Assembly: GCA_002278935.1 (NCBI GenBank)
Contig: NCJL01000008.1
Location: 248,001 to 312,000 of the forward strand
Reading direction: 5' to 3'
Source: Gallionellales bacterium 39-52-133
GTDB lineage: Bacteria > Pseudomonadota > Gammaproteobacteria > Burkholderiales > Gallionellaceae
Length of the DNA: 64,000 bases
Position numbers and translations under genes: made by a program. Position 1 is the stretch's first letter, and each line of letters opens with the position of its first letter. Under the pieces are notes generated by a model, which saw nothing but the letters and a program-made list of their open reading frames with translations, made no database searches and was not told the DNA's origin. Shown here piece by piece: positions 1 through 8,802 of this stretch.

Positions 1-1
1 T

Positions 2-502
2 GTATCTGCCCGCGTGCGCGATATTTCGCAGGAAATACTGACGCCTCGTGTGGCGATGCCGCAAATTGTGCAGCAGGCCATGCAACAGCCGGTGGTGTTG
101 CTGTTCGGCACCGAGATGTGCGGCTTGAGCAATGATGAATTGGCACGATGCCAGTTTATGGTCACGATACCCGCCAATCCAGAATACTCTTCGCTCAATC
201 TTGCTTCTGCGGTTCAGCTGCTTTGCTATGAACTGCGCCTGGCTGCCGGCCTGGATACAATACCCGCACCGGAGCTGGTACCCGCTCCGGCGGAACAGCT
301 TGAACGCTATTTTGTACACCTTGAACAAACGCTGGACCAGATCGGTTTCTTTCGTACCCAGCATTCAACCAAGCTGATGTACAAGCTGCGCCGGCTCTAT
401 ATGCGTGCACGCCTGGAGCAGGAGGAAGTCAATATTCTGCGCGGCATTTTGACCACCACGACCGATTTTAGAATTAGACAAAATAATAAAACAAACCAGT
501 AA
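2..502 (+). CDS. trmJ: tRNA (cytidine/uridine-2'-O-)methyltransferase TrmJ, 3' part
   Basis: This is the C-terminal part of a SpoU/TrmH-family (SPOUT) methyltransferase that 2'-O-methylates position 32 of tRNAs. The frame is open from the left edge of the window, so the 5' end is missing. Visible are an SARVRD segment, then LLFGTEMCGLSNDEL and IPANPEYSSLNLASAVQLL, the conserved SAM-knot region of TrmJ. An HxxxLxxKLRRLYxRARLExxE segment typical of the TrmJ C-terminal extension follows. The internal GTG at 14 is not a true start. cysE begins 12 bases downstream, so the two are probably co-transcribed. The trmJ-cysE-iscR order is familiar from Betaproteobacteria. Family assignment is secure; substrate detail is from the family. 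Confidence 0.9.
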   Translation, partial: VSARVRDISQEILTPRVAMPQIVQQAMQQPVVLLFGTEMCGLSNDELARCQFMVTIPANPEYSSLNLASAVQLLCYELRLAAGLDTIPAPELVPAPAEQLERYFVHLEQTLDQIGFFRTQHSTKLMYKLRRLYMRARLEQEEVNILRGILTTTTDFRIRQNNKTNQ

Positions 503-514
503 AGGACGCTTCCC

Positions 515-1243
515 ATGTTCAGGGCTATTAAAGAAGATATCGACAGCGTATTTTCACGCGACCCTGCCGCACGCAATATATTTGAAGTGATCACGGTGTA
601 CCCTGGCTTTCATGCACGCCTGGTGCACCGTGTTACCCATGCGCTATGGAAAATAAAGCTTAAATGGCTTGCGCGCTTCCTCGCCTTTCTCGGCCGCGCG
701 CTGACCGGTATCGAAATCCACCCCGGCGCCACGATAGGCCGGCGCTTCTTTATCGACCACGGCATGGGGGTGGTCATAGGTGAGACAGCTGAAATTGGCG
801 ATGATGTAACGCTGTATCACGGTGTCACGCTGGGGGGCACCTCGTGGAAAGAAGGCAAGCGTCACCCCACGCTGGGCAATGGCGTGGTGGTGGGCGCAGG
901 CGCAAAAATCCTGGGCCCGATCAGCATTGGCGCGGGTGCAAAAATCGGCAGTAATGCCGTGGTGGTGAAAGACGTGCCCGATGGCGCAACCGCAGCAGGG
1001 ATTCCCGCGCGAATTCTGGATGAAGCAAAAAAAGTGGCCGGGTTTAATGCCTATGGCATAGGCAATGACCAGAATGACCCTTTGTCCAAAGCGATCCACG
1101 GCCTGCTCGGCCACAGCATGGTGGTCGACCAGCGTATTGAACTGATATTGCAACAACTGGAAAAAATGGGCGTACGCGTTGAAGAAGAGCGCGCCACCGC
1201 AGATAAATTCGACCCGAACTACCTGAATAAAATAGTTGACTAA
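515..1243 (+). CDS. cysE: Serine O-acetyltransferase CysE
   Basis: CysE transfers acetyl from acetyl-CoA to L-serine, giving O-acetylserine, the committed precursor of cysteine in the cytoplasm. The 242-residue protein has an N-terminal helical domain followed by a left-handed beta-helix of hexapeptide repeats. These include [28 protein letters not shown] and [20 protein letters not shown]. The C-terminal tail runs past AAGIPARIL. An AAAGGA ribosome site lies about 8 bases before ATG 515. It sits between trmJ and iscR, and its stop codon lies inside the iscR operator/promoter. A cysteine synthase (cysM) is encoded about 29 kb away in the same window. Length and motifs fit the family well. Confidence 0.95.
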   Translation: MFRAIKEDIDSVFSRDPAARNIFEVITVYPGFHARLVHRVTHALWKIKLKWLARFLAFLGRALTGIEIHPGATIGRRFFIDHGMGVVIGETAEIGDDVTLYHGVTLGGTSWKEGKRHPTLGNGVVVGAGAKILGPISIGAGAKIGSNAVVVKDVPDGATAAGIPARILDEAKKVAGFNAYGIGNDQNDPLSKAIHGLLGHSMVVDQRIELILQQLEKMGVRVEEERATADKFDPNYLNKIVD

Positions 1244-1256
1244 ATAATTCAAGTAT
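1232..1256 (+). promoter_or_regulatory. Type 1 IscR operator upstream of iscR
   Basis: These 25 bases match the published E. coli type 1 IscR consensus (halves ATASYYGACT and AGTCRRSTAT around a 5-base centre) at 23 of 25 positions; the misses are at 1246 and 1248. The site covers the cysE stop codon, the -35 box and most of the spacer of the iscR promoter. [2Fe-2S]-IscR binding here would block RNA polymerase, giving the classic negative autoregulation. The match is seen in the sequence; binding is inferred. Confidence 0.75.
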
Positions 1257-1263
1257 TTATAAT
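1236..1263 (+). promoter_or_regulatory. Sigma-70 promoter of iscR
   Basis: TTGACT at 1236-1241 and a perfect TATAAT at 1258-1263 are separated by 16 bases, 47 bases before the iscR start. The predicted transcript starts near 1270. The -35 box overlaps the last codons of cysE and the IscR operator. Confidence 0.7.
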
Positions 1264-1309
1264 AACTTTTGTAAATATGACGTTAACTATTTAATTTAGG
1301 GAGAAGGAC

Positions 1310-1783
1310 ATGCGACTGACCACCAAGGGGCGTTTTGCGGTAACGGCTATGGTTGACCTGGCAATGAGCGGTGGCAACGGCCCTGTAACGCTTGCCAGCA
1401 TCAGTGAACGTCAGAAAATTTCGCTTTCCTATCTTGAACAATTATTTGGCAAGCTGCGCAAACATGATGTGGTGGCCAGCGTACGCGGCCCGGGTGGCGG
1501 TTACTGCCTGTCACGCCCTGCCAATAAAATTTCTATGTCCGATATTATCGTGGCAGTTGACGAATCGCTCGACGCGTCGCAATGCCACGGCATGGGAAAT
1601 TGCCATGATGACAAACAATGCATTACCCATGACCTGTGGATGGGCCTGAACAAGACGATTTCCTCCTACCTCGACAGCGTTACCCTGCATCAACTGGTGA
1701 CAAGCCAACTCCCCAAATATAACGGCACCAGTCCCGTTACCCTTTCAAAAAACCCGCACAAACCCGCAATGGCCGCCGTCTGA
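1310..1783 (+). CDS. iscR: Fe-S cluster regulator IscR (Rrf2 family)
   Basis: IscR is a [2Fe-2S] winged-helix transcription factor that senses Fe-S cluster demand. The 157-residue protein starts MRLTTKGRFAVTAMVDLA and carries the recognition segment SLSYLEQLFGKLR, with Glu43 present. The cluster ligands Cys92, Cys98, Cys104 and His107 have the same numbering and spacing as in E. coli. GGGAGAAGGAC precedes ATG 1310. A type 1 IscR operator overlaps its own promoter. Unusually, the next gene is mutS, 87 bases downstream; no iscS, iscU, iscA, hscBA or fdx follows in the window. So iscR is separated from the machinery it normally heads. Confidence 0.95.
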   Translation: MRLTTKGRFAVTAMVDLAMSGGNGPVTLASISERQKISLSYLEQLFGKLRKHDVVASVRGPGGGYCLSRPANKISMSDIIVAVDESLDASQCHGMGNCHDDKQCITHDLWMGLNKTISSYLDSVTLHQLVTSQLPKYNGTSPVTLSKNPHKPAMAAV

Positions 1784-1870
1784 TCGGCCAACTGACGCAC
1801 ATTGCAAACATAGTAAATTCTCAAGCGATGGAATAAGCCGGTATTTATAGGATAATGCCGTTATTCGTGC

Positions 1871-4480
1871 ATGTCTCCTCTTATGAACAAACCTGCTCTC
1901 CCCTTGGCCGAAAATACAGATAAACCGGCTGCAAAAACAACAGCAAAACCCGCACACACTCCCATGATGGAGCAGTATCTGCGCATCAAGGCACAGCATC
2001 CCGACATGCTGCTGTTTTACCGTATGGGTGATTTCTACGAGCTGTTTCATGAAGATGCCGTGCGCGCCGCCAGGCTGCTCGACATTACCCTGACGCAACG
2101 CGGCGCATCCAACGGCCACCCGATTAAAATGGCGGGGGTTCCCTTTCATTCGGCAGAACCCTATCTGGCAAGACTGGTCAAGCTGGGCGAATCGGTTGCA
2201 ATCTGCGAGCAGATTGGCGATCCCGCAACCAGCAAGGGACCGGTTGAACGCAAGGTCGTGCGCATCGTCACACCCGGCACATTGACCGATTCCGCACTGC
2301 TGGACGAAAAGCGCGATAGCCTGTTAGTGGCAATGCATGAACATCAGGGCAAGGTTGGACTCGCCTGGATGAATATGGCTTCGGGTCAATTTTTTGTGAG
2401 TGAAACGGACACGCATAATCTGGACGCAGAACTGGAACGCCTGCAGCCATCCGAAATCCTGCTGGCAGAAAATGTATTGCCTGCGCCCCAGTACAAAGCC
2501 GCCCTCAAAACCTTGCCGGTATGGCACTTTGATCTGGAAACCGCACGGCGCAGCCTGTGCCAGCAATTTTCCACGCTCGACCTGGCAGGTTTCGGCTGTG
2601 ACAATTTCACCCTTGGCCTCGAGGCTGCCGGTGCACTGCTGGGATATGCAAAGCTCACGCAAGGCCAGGCTATTGCACATGTGCGCAGCATGCGCGTATA
2701 TGCAGCAGAAAATTATGTACGCATGGATGCGGCCACCCGGCGCAATCTTGAAATCACCCAGACCCTGCGCGGCGAACCTGCCCCCACCCTGCTTTCACTG
2801 CTGGATACCTGCGCCAGCAATATGGGCAGCCGCCTGCTCAATCACTGGCTGCACCATCCGCTGCGCGACCGTAGCACGCTGCGTGCAAGGCTGGATGCCG
2901 TAGAAAACCTGTCTGGCAGCTATCGTGAAGCACACGAAATAATAAAGCAGTGTGTGGATATTGAGCGTATCAGCGCGCGCATTGCATTGCGCAGCGCGCG
3001 TCCACGCGATCTCTCGGGCTTGCGCGACACACTGGGCCAGATGCCACTGCTGCATGCACAATTAAAAGAAAATTCCTCTCAACTGGTTGCCGGACTCGCT
3101 GCGGCAGTACTTCCCGATCCGTCCCTGACCTCATTATTGCATCGCACTCTTCGCACTGAACCGGGCGCTGTTCTGCGGGATGGCGGCGTGATTGCCGATG
3201 GCTATGATGCCGAACTGGACGAGCTGCGCGGGATTCAAACCAACTGCGGCGACTTCCTGCTTGCGCTTGAAACACGCGAGCGTGCACGCAGCGGCATCTC
3301 CACACTGAAAGTTGAATATAACCGCGTACACGGCTTTTACATTGAAGTGACCCACGCGCAGGCTGCCAATGTGCCGGATGACTATCGCCGCCGCCAGACC
3401 CTGAAAAATGCGGAACGTTATATCACACCGGAACTGAAAAGTTTCGAGGACAAGGCGCTGTCGGCAAATGAACGCGCGCTGGCACGGGAAAAGTTTCTGT
3501 ATGAACAGCTGCTGGATCAGCTCGCGCCGCATATCGCGCCGCTGCAGCGCATCGCGGCCGCCATTGCCGAGCTGGATGTGCTCGCCACTTTTGCCGAACG
3601 CGCGCTTACGCTGAATTTCAGCGCGCCGACTTTCAGTGACGAGGCCGTTATCAATATCCGCAGCGGGCGTCATCCGGTCGTTGAAGCACAGGTTGAACAG
3701 TTCATCGCCAACGATACCAGTCTTAATGACAAGCGCCAGATGCTGCTGATAACCGGCCCCAACATGGGCGGAAAATCCACCTATATGCGACAGGTAGCAC
3801 TGATTACCCTGCTTGCACACTGCGGCAGTTTCGTGCCCGCAGACGAGGCCGTGCTGGGCGAGATCGACCAGATCTTTACCCGCATTGGCTCATCGGATGA
3901 TCTGGCCAGCGGCCGCTCCACGTTTATGGTGGAAATGACCGAAGCGGCGAATATTCTGCACAATGCCAGCGGGAAAAGTCTGGTGCTGGTGGATGAAATA
4001 GGAAGAGGCACGTCTACTTTTGACGGCCTCGCGCTGGCCTATGCAATCGCGCGCCATCTGCTGGAAGTCAATCGCAGCTACACACTGTTTGCCACGCATT
4101 ATTTCGAACTGACCCGCCTCAATGAGCAGTTTGCCCAGCTAGCCAACGTCCATCTCACCGCGATCGAACATCAGCACAGCATCGTGTTTTTACACAGCGT
4201 AAATGAAGGTGCGGCCAGTCAGAGTTATGGCTTGCAAGTGGCTGCCTTGGCCGGCGTACCCAATCAAGTCATCAAGAATGCACGGAAACAATTACGCGCG
4301 CTGGAGCAGCAAAGTGCGATGCAGAATCCACAGGGTGACTTGTTTAATGAAATAGAAGAAAAGAATACAGAGTTACCCGAACACCCTGCGCTGGAGGCTT
4401 TGCGTAACGCGCAACCGGATGAACTCAGTCCAAAGGCTGCACTTGAGAAAATTTACCAGTTGAAAAAATTACTGTCCTGA
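1871..4480 (+). CDS. mutS: DNA mismatch repair protein MutS
   Basis: MutS recognises base mismatches and small loops and recruits MutL. The 869-residue protein has the mismatch-probing Phe-x-Glu motif (F55, E57, in MGDFYELF), then connector, lever and clamp domains. The C-terminal ABC-type ATPase has Walker [11 protein letters not shown] near residue 628 and Walker [15 protein letters not shown] near 705. The length is close to E. coli MutS. ATG 1871 and an in-frame ATG at 1883 are both possible starts; neither has a strong ribosome site. The gene converges on the PstS-like gene, with six bases between the stops and no obvious terminator. mutL is not in the window. Confidence 0.97.
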   Translation: MSPLMNKPALPLAENTDKPAAKTTAKPAHTPMMEQYLRIKAQHPDMLLFYRMGDFYELFHEDAVRAARLLDITLTQRGASNGHPIKMAGVPFHSAEPYLARLVKLGESVAICEQIGDPATSKGPVERKVVRIVTPGTLTDSALLDEKRDSLLVAMHEHQGKVGLAWMNMASGQFFVSETDTHNLDAELERLQPSEILLAENVLPAPQYKAALKTLPVWHFDLETARRSLCQQFSTLDLAGFGCDNFTLGLEAAGALLGYAKLTQGQAIAHVRSMRVYAAENYVRMDAATRRNLEITQTLRGEPAPTLLSLLDTCASNMGSRLLNHWLHHPLRDRSTLRARLDAVENLSGSYREAHEIIKQCVDIERISARIALRSARPRDLSGLRDTLGQMPLLHAQLKENSSQLVAGLAAAVLPDPSLTSLLHRTLRTEPGAVLRDGGVIADGYDAELDELRGIQTNCGDFLLALETRERARSGISTLKVEYNRVHGFYIEVTHAQAANVPDDYRRRQTLKNAERYITPELKSFEDKALSANERALAREKFLYEQLLDQLAPHIAPLQRIAAAIAELDVLATFAERALTLNFSAPTFSDEAVINIRSGRHPVVEAQVEQFIANDTSLNDKRQMLLITGPNMGGKSTYMRQVALITLLAHCGSFVPADEAVLGEIDQIFTRIGSSDDLASGRSTFMVEMTEAANILHNASGKSLVLVDEIGRGTSTFDGLALAYAIARHLLEVNRSYTLFATHYFELTRLNEQFAQLANVHLTAIEHQHSIVFLHSVNEGAASQSYGLQVAALAGVPNQVIKNARKQLRALEQQSAMQNPQGDLFNEIEEKNTELPEHPALEALRNAQPDELSPKAALEKIYQLKKLLS

Positions 4481-4486
4481 CAGATT

Positions 4487-5530
4487 TTATTTTTTCAGCA
4501 ACGGGACGCCCTGCGCATCCACAATACCTTCCCAGCTCGCATCCACCTTCGTCCTGACAGAATCCGGCAACGCAATATAATCATTCTGCACAGCTTTCAG
4601 TTTTCCATATCGCAAACTGTATTTAAAATACTTCAGAACTTCCTTGCTGCGCTCCGGGTACTCGGGGTTTTTCAGCATCAATGCATAGGCCGCCATCGAC
4701 AAGGGCCAGGAATTTTCGCCAGGCTGCTCCGTCAGCACTACCGCAAATCCGTTGCTTACATTCCAGTCGGCATTTTCAGCAGCTGCTTCAACATTTTCAT
4801 CGCTGGGGCTGACAAATTTCCCCGCCTTGTTTCTGAGTTGCGCATATGACATGCTGTGCTTCAAAAAGTGTGCGATAGGACCATATCCAATCGAGTGCTG
4901 GTTGCCTTTTACTGCATTAAGCATTCCCTCGGGATTTTTGACTTCAATCGATTTAGCAGGCCACTCTCCCGCCATGCCATCTCCTTTGATCGATTTCCAG
5001 CTTGTATGGGTTTTTGACAGGTAGTCTCCCATCACCGTACTGATCCCTGGCGGGGATACGCGATGCACCACAATAATGCTTGCGTCAGGCAATTTGAGCG
5101 AAGGATTAAGCGCTGCAATCGCCGGATGATTCCATTTGGTGATAACGCCCAGCAGAATATCCCCGAAAACTTGTCCGTCCAGCTTGAATTGCCCGGGATA
5201 AACATTGGGCAGATTGACAACAGGGGCAATTGAACCGAGCGCCACCGGGAATTGAACCAGGCCCAGCTTTTGCAACTCCTCCAAGCGCAAGGGCATATCG
5301 ACAATGCCAAACTCCACTTCCTTGTTGCTTATTTTCTTCAGTCCATCAGCCGGATTGCTTCCCTGATACTTGATGCTGGAGCCCTTGGAATACATGCTAT
5401 AACTCTCTGCCCAAACTCGCAGCAACGGGGCAACAATCATGCTGCCCGTTCCGTTGGCCTCCACAGCAAATACGGGCGTAACAAAAAACACGAAAAGTAT
5501 TGAAAACAAACTGCCCGCCACTTTTATCAT
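4487..5530 (-). CDS. Solo PstS-like phosphate-type substrate-binding protein
   Basis: This is a periplasmic binding protein of the PstS/PBP2 superfamily, 347 residues with a signal peptide (MIKVAGSLFSILFVFFVTPVFA, cleavage near residue 23). GTGSMIVAPLLRVWAE, KYQGSNPADG and VEFGIVDMPL align with the phosphate-contact regions of E. coli PstS, although GSNPADG replaces the usual GxGSSGG. ATG 5530 was chosen because AGGAGAAGG lies just upstream and the signal peptide begins there; a further in-frame ATG at 5620 would only add a non-signal leader. No pstC, pstA, pstB or phoU is near, so it may serve a distant transporter, a sensor, or another ligand. It is a homologue of the binding domain at 25394-26875. 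Confidence 0.75.
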   Translation of the reverse strand: MIKVAGSLFSILFVFFVTPVFAVEANGTGSMIVAPLLRVWAESYSMYSKGSSIKYQGSNPADGLKKISNKEVEFGIVDMPLRLEELQKLGLVQFPVALGSIAPVVNLPNVYPGQFKLDGQVFGDILLGVITKWNHPAIAALNPSLKLPDASIIVVHRVSPPGISTVMGDYLSKTHTSWKSIKGDGMAGEWPAKSIEVKNPEGMLNAVKGNQHSIGYGPIAHFLKHSMSYAQLRNKAGKFVSPSDENVEAAAENADWNVSNGFAVVLTEQPGENSWPLSMAAYALMLKNPEYPERSKEVLKYFKYSLRYGKLKAVQNDYIALPDSVRTKVDASWEGIVDAQGVPLLKK

Positions 5531-5695
5531 AACCTTCTCCTCTGGAACAATAAATTCCGGAACCACATTAACCGCGTCATGCCTAAGCCCTTTTCCGTAA
5601 GGAAAAATAACATACTCCAAATATAATCATCACCTTAAAAAGATAGCCGACAATTCATGCAGCACTACGACCATCTGGCTTGCGCGAACTCAGGC

Positions 5696-5728
5696 AAAAA
5701 AAAACCGCACCAGCTGTTGCTGGTACGG
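5696..5728 (-). terminator. Rho-independent terminator of bcp-slyD
   Basis: On the minus strand a 10-bp stem (CCGTACCAGC with GCTGGTGCGG, one G-T pair) with a 4-base loop is followed by at least eight T residues. It lies 15 bases after the slyD stop. Confidence 0.85.
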
Positions 5729-5742
5729 CTCTATGTTGCCTG

Positions 5743-6231
5743 TTAATGGTGGTGACCACCTGCACCATGAACATGGCCGTGATCCAGCTCTTCCTTGGTT
5801 GCAGTTCGTACACCAGTCACTGTGGCATTAAAGTTTAATGTTTTCCCGGCCAGAGGATGATTTCCATCCACGGTTACTTCTTTATCGGTAATTTCTACAA
5901 TGGTGAAAAGCATATAGTCTTCATCTTCATCATCTTCAGCCCCGCCCTCAAGCTGCATGCCAACTTCAATATCCTTGGGGAACAAATCGCGCGCTTCTAC
6001 GCGCACCAAATCATGATCATATTCACCAAAGGCATCATCCGGCTCCATTTTGACTGAGATTTTGTCGCCAATATCCTTGCCGTGCAGCGCCTCTTCTACT
6101 GTAGGGAAAATGCCATCATAGCCGCCGTGAACATAACTAATTGGATCATTAGATTTTTCCAGCACGGCACCACCACTCAAGTCGACAAGCTCATAGCTTA
6201 GTGAAACTACGGTATCTTTGGCTATTTTCAT
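5743..6231 (-). CDS. slyD: FKBP-type peptidyl-prolyl isomerase SlyD
   Basis: SlyD is a cytoplasmic prolyl isomerase and chaperone that also binds nickel in many bacteria. The 162-residue protein has the split FKBP domain (YVHGGYDGIFPTVEEAL and DDAFGEYD) and the inserted flap, with an acidic run EDDEDEDYM. A short His-rich tail (HGHVHGAGGHHH) is suited to metal binding, shorter than the E. coli tail. Its ATG overlaps the bcp stop as ATGA, and AAAGGAAAT lies upstream, so it is translationally coupled to the peroxiredoxin. A strong terminator ends the pair. The family is secure; a role in nickel delivery is not shown. Confidence 0.93.
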   Translation of the reverse strand: MKIAKDTVVSLSYELVDLSGGAVLEKSNDPISYVHGGYDGIFPTVEEALHGKDIGDKISVKMEPDDAFGEYDHDLVRVEARDLFPKDIEVGMQLEGGAEDDEDEDYMLFTIVEITDKEVTVDGNHPLAGKTLNFNATVTGVRTATKEELDHGHVHGAGGHHH

Positions 6232-6698
6232 TTCATTTCCTTTATTAATTTTAATATTTCATCAGCATGACCATGAGCATGAACTGCGTACAATGCGTGG
6301 CGTAATTTTCCCGACTTGTCGATTACAAAAGTAGAGCGTTGAATCGAAACTTTCTTGTGCCCGTCAACTTCTTTGTCATAAAGCACACCGTATTTTTTAC
6401 AGACTACAGATTCTGTATCTGCCAGCAACAATACAGACAGTCCATATTTATCCCTGAAAGAGGCATGACTGATACAATCATCCCGACTGACACCGACGAC
6501 CTGCGTATTCAGAGCAGCGAACTCATCATCTAACGCACTGAACTCATTGGCTTCTATTGTGCAGCCCGGCGTATCGTCTTTGGGGTAAAAATAGAGAACG
6601 ATATTCTTTTTCCCGCGCTGGTCTGCGAGACTGAATATCTCCATATCGGCATCAGCCAATTGAAATTGCGGCGCATCTATTCCAGCACTTAATTGCAT
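6228..6698 (-). CDS. bcp: Thioredoxin-dependent peroxiredoxin Bcp/PrxQ
   Basis: Bcp reduces hydrogen peroxide and organic peroxides with a peroxidatic cysteine. The 156-residue protein has the AhpC/TSA thioredoxin fold and the motif DDTPGCTIEA, placing the peroxidatic Cys at 46. The E. coli-type resolving Cys five residues on is replaced by Asn51. Two other cysteines (C75 in SRDDCISH and C100 in VVCKKYG) could serve, or it may be a 1-Cys enzyme. It is the first gene of the bcp-slyD pair and shares a short divergent region with roxA. Predicted to be cytoplasmic. Confidence 0.92.
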   Translation of the reverse strand: MQLSAGIDAPQFQLADADMEIFSLADQRGKKNIVLYFYPKDDTPGCTIEANEFSALDDEFAALNTQVVGVSRDDCISHASFRDKYGLSVLLLADTESVVCKKYGVLYDKEVDGHKKVSIQRSTFVIDKSGKLRHALYAVHAHGHADEILKLIKEMK

Positions 6699-6765
6699 AA
6701 TGACACTCCTGCGTTACATTTTAACCGAGTTTATTATTAGCGACAATTTCATTTATTGCATGGGC

Positions 6766-6771
6766 TATAAT
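6766..6771 (+). promoter_or_regulatory. -10 box at leaderless distance from roxA
   Basis: A perfect TATAAT lies 7 bases before the roxA ATG, so transcription would be expected to start at or within a base or two of the start codon. There is no Shine-Dalgarno sequence before the ATG. The -35 region is weak (GCGACA at 6740-6745 with a long 20-base spacer). Confidence 0.4.
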
Positions 6772-6778
6772 TCAACAT

Positions 6779-7927
6779 ATGAAGAAGAATCTTACCTTGC
6801 TAGGCGGTCTCAGTGTAAAAGAATTTCTGCGAGATTACTGGCAAAAAAAACCACTGCTCATTCGTCAGGCAATTCCGGATTTTACCGGCCTGATCAAGCC
6901 CCAACAGCTTATGTCCCTCGCCTGCACACCTGACACCCAGGCTCGCCTGGTAACACACAAGCGCGGAGCATGGCAACTGCAACAAGGGCCTTTTGAAACA
7001 GAGGATTTTTCCGGGCTGGGCAAAACCAGGTGGACTATGCTTGTGCAGGGATTAAATCATTTTCTGCCGCAAGCTGCGGAGTTGCTCAAACACTTCAATT
7101 TTATTCCACATGCCCGACTTGATGACTTGATGGTGAGCTATGCACCCAAAGCAGGCGGCGTCGGTCCGCATTTTGATTCCTATGACGTATTTCTTTTGCA
7201 GGGCATGGGGCACAGACGCTGGCAGATATCGGAACAAAAAGATCGCACATTAATTGAAGGAGCTCCTCTCAGAATTCTGCAGAACTTCATTCCTGAAAAC
7301 GAATGGATACTTGCACCCGGCGACATGCTCTATCTCCCCCCGCACTGGGCGCACAATGGTATTGCCGAAGATGACTGCATGACCTATTCGATCGGCTTTC
7401 GCACCCCTTCCTATCAGGAACTGGGCGAACAATTCCTGATTTACTTGCAGGACAATCTCTGTCTGGATGGTATGTATGCCGATCCAGACCTGAAAACACA
7501 ATCCCACCCATCGGAAATCAGTTCAGATATGCTGCGCCAGGCTGAACAAGCCATCAACCGAATTAAATGGAATAAATCAGATATCGCCAACTTTCTCGGC
7601 TGCTATCTGAGCGAGCCCAAAGCGCATATCTTTTTTGATCCCCCGGAAAACCCCTGGCCTTTGAAACGCTTTAAGCAGGTGGCACAAACATCAGGAATTA
7701 CGTTGGATCTTAAAACCCAGATTCTATGTCACAACGACACCGTGTTTATCAATGGCGAGGCGCATGGTGCAGACAGGGACGACTACAAAATCCTGCGAAT
7801 CCTGGCTGATGAACGCCAGCTTGCTGCCTCAACTCAACTGCCAGACACTGTCATGACTTTGCTTTACCAATGTTACACCGATGGATACCTTTTCCCGACC
7901 AGCAACCAGCAGATGAGTGCACCTTGA
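6779..7927 (+). CDS. roxA: Ribosomal oxygenase RoxA/YcfD-like (JmjC cupin arginine hydroxylase)
   Basis: This is an Fe(II)/2-oxoglutarate-dependent JmjC cupin oxygenase related to E. coli YcfD, which hydroxylates an arginine of ribosomal protein uL16. The 382-residue protein has the double-stranded beta-helix core with the iron triad His131, Asp133 (in GPHFDSYD) and His192 (in PPHWAHNG). An N-terminal WQKKPLLIRQA and a C-terminal winged-helix-like region follow the family pattern. It may be translated from a leaderless message. The next gene overlaps its stop, so the two form a unit. The uL16 substrate is taken from the family and not visible here. Confidence 0.88.
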   Translation: MKKNLTLLGGLSVKEFLRDYWQKKPLLIRQAIPDFTGLIKPQQLMSLACTPDTQARLVTHKRGAWQLQQGPFETEDFSGLGKTRWTMLVQGLNHFLPQAAELLKHFNFIPHARLDDLMVSYAPKAGGVGPHFDSYDVFLLQGMGHRRWQISEQKDRTLIEGAPLRILQNFIPENEWILAPGDMLYLPPHWAHNGIAEDDCMTYSIGFRTPSYQELGEQFLIYLQDNLCLDGMYADPDLKTQSHPSEISSDMLRQAEQAINRIKWNKSDIANFLGCYLSEPKAHIFFDPPENPWPLKRFKQVAQTSGITLDLKTQILCHNDTVFINGEAHGADRDDYKILRILADERQLAASTQLPDTVMTLLYQCYTDGYLFPTSNQQMSAP

Positions 7928-8415
7928 GTGACGCCACACTACAACACATAAATCTTTCCGGTTCTGCAGATTATGTTGCCGCATTAGACACTATCTGCGG
8001 CTCCGCCAAACATAATCTGATCATTTTTGAGAAGGATTTTGTCAATATCGGTTTTGAAACCGCGACTCGCTTCGAAATGTTGCGCAACTTACTGCTTGCC
8101 AATCCTAATAACCGCGTGCAGTTATTAGCACATGACACTCGCCCAATGTCTCAATACTGCCCACGCCTGATGATGCTGTTGCGTCAATTTGGCCACAATA
8201 TGTTCATTTACCAGACCCCCAAACATTTGCAGAATGTGACTGAGCCATTCGCTGTTGCAGATGATTCACAGTTTCTGCGAAGGTTTCACTTCGACGATAC
8301 TCGTGGCCTTCTGGGGCGCAATGACGTTGAAATGGCCAGGCTGTTAAAGTCACGTTTTACTGAAATGTGGCAAGCATCCCAGCCCAGTTCATCTACTTCA
8401 ACATTTAGTCTCTAA
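7924..8415 (+). CDS. Conserved hypothetical protein coupled to roxA
   Basis: A protein of about 163 residues that I recognise only as a conserved hypothetical of proteobacteria (DUF7931-like). It has a compact alpha/beta pattern with LIIFEKDFVNIGFET, NRVQLLAHDTRPMSQYCPRL and FHFDDTRGLLGRND. These resemble domains found behind GNAT acetyltransferases, but no acetyltransferase core is present. The start was placed at TTG 7924, which overlaps the roxA stop (TTGA), because an upstream in-frame ATG at 7870 would lie inside roxA. No signal peptide or membrane segment is visible. Coupling to roxA suggests a linked role, but the function is unknown. Confidence 0.65.
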   Translation: MSDATLQHINLSGSADYVAALDTICGSAKHNLIIFEKDFVNIGFETATRFEMLRNLLLANPNNRVQLLAHDTRPMSQYCPRLMMLLRQFGHNMFIYQTPKHLQNVTEPFAVADDSQFLRRFHFDDTRGLLGRNDVEMARLLKSRFTEMWQASQPSSSTSTFSL

Positions 8416-8570
8416 AACAACAAAAACTTGCATTACCCCCTGTTTTTTTTTAAATTAGTAGTTAAAATGTTGCGCCTTTCGACATAACCTCAAGCTATGG
8501 CGAATTGCTTAAGCATCATCGGATTGACATTAGTCAATATTTTAACAACTTCGTCGAAATGGAATTCAAT

Positions 8571-8738
8571 ATGATACGTTCTGCCCTGATTGCCGCTATT
8601 TTTGCTTTTACATTGGCTGCTTGCAACAAGCCTGCTGAAACTCCAGCTGCTCCTGCTGCTGAAACTCCAGCTGCTGCTCCTGCTGCTCCTGCTGCTGAAA
8701 CTCCAGATGCTGCTCCTGCTGCTCCTGCTGCAAAGTAA
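8571..8738 (+). CDS. Small Ala/Pro-repeat lipoprotein
   Basis: A 55-residue predicted lipoprotein with signal MIRSALIAAIFAFTLAAC and a lipobox whose lipidated Cys is residue 18. The mature part is only about 37 residues and consists almost wholly of Pro-Ala-Glu-Thr repeats (PAAETPA and variants). It is encoded by a CTGCTCCTG-rich imperfect tandem DNA repeat (8640-8735). ATG 8571 was chosen because the signal peptide begins there; in-frame ATGs at 8559 and 8505 exist. The Ala/Pro-rich form suggests a spacer or cell-wall-spanning tether; function unknown. A bidirectional terminator follows. Confidence 0.7.
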   Translation: MIRSALIAAIFAFTLAACNKPAETPAAPAAETPAAAPAAPAAETPDAAPAAPAAK

Positions 8739-8753
8739 TTTAGATTCAAAAAA

Positions 8754-8783
8754 ACAAAAAAGCCGACGCAAGTCGGCTTTTTT
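8754..8783. terminator. Bidirectional terminator between the lipoprotein gene and walJ
   Basis: A 7-bp stem AGCCGAC/GTCGGCT with a GCAA loop (8761-8778) is flanked by an A-run on the left and a T-run on the right. It can therefore act on both converging transcripts. Confidence 0.88.
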
Positions 8784-8802
8784 AATTTACAGAATTAATG
8801 GC

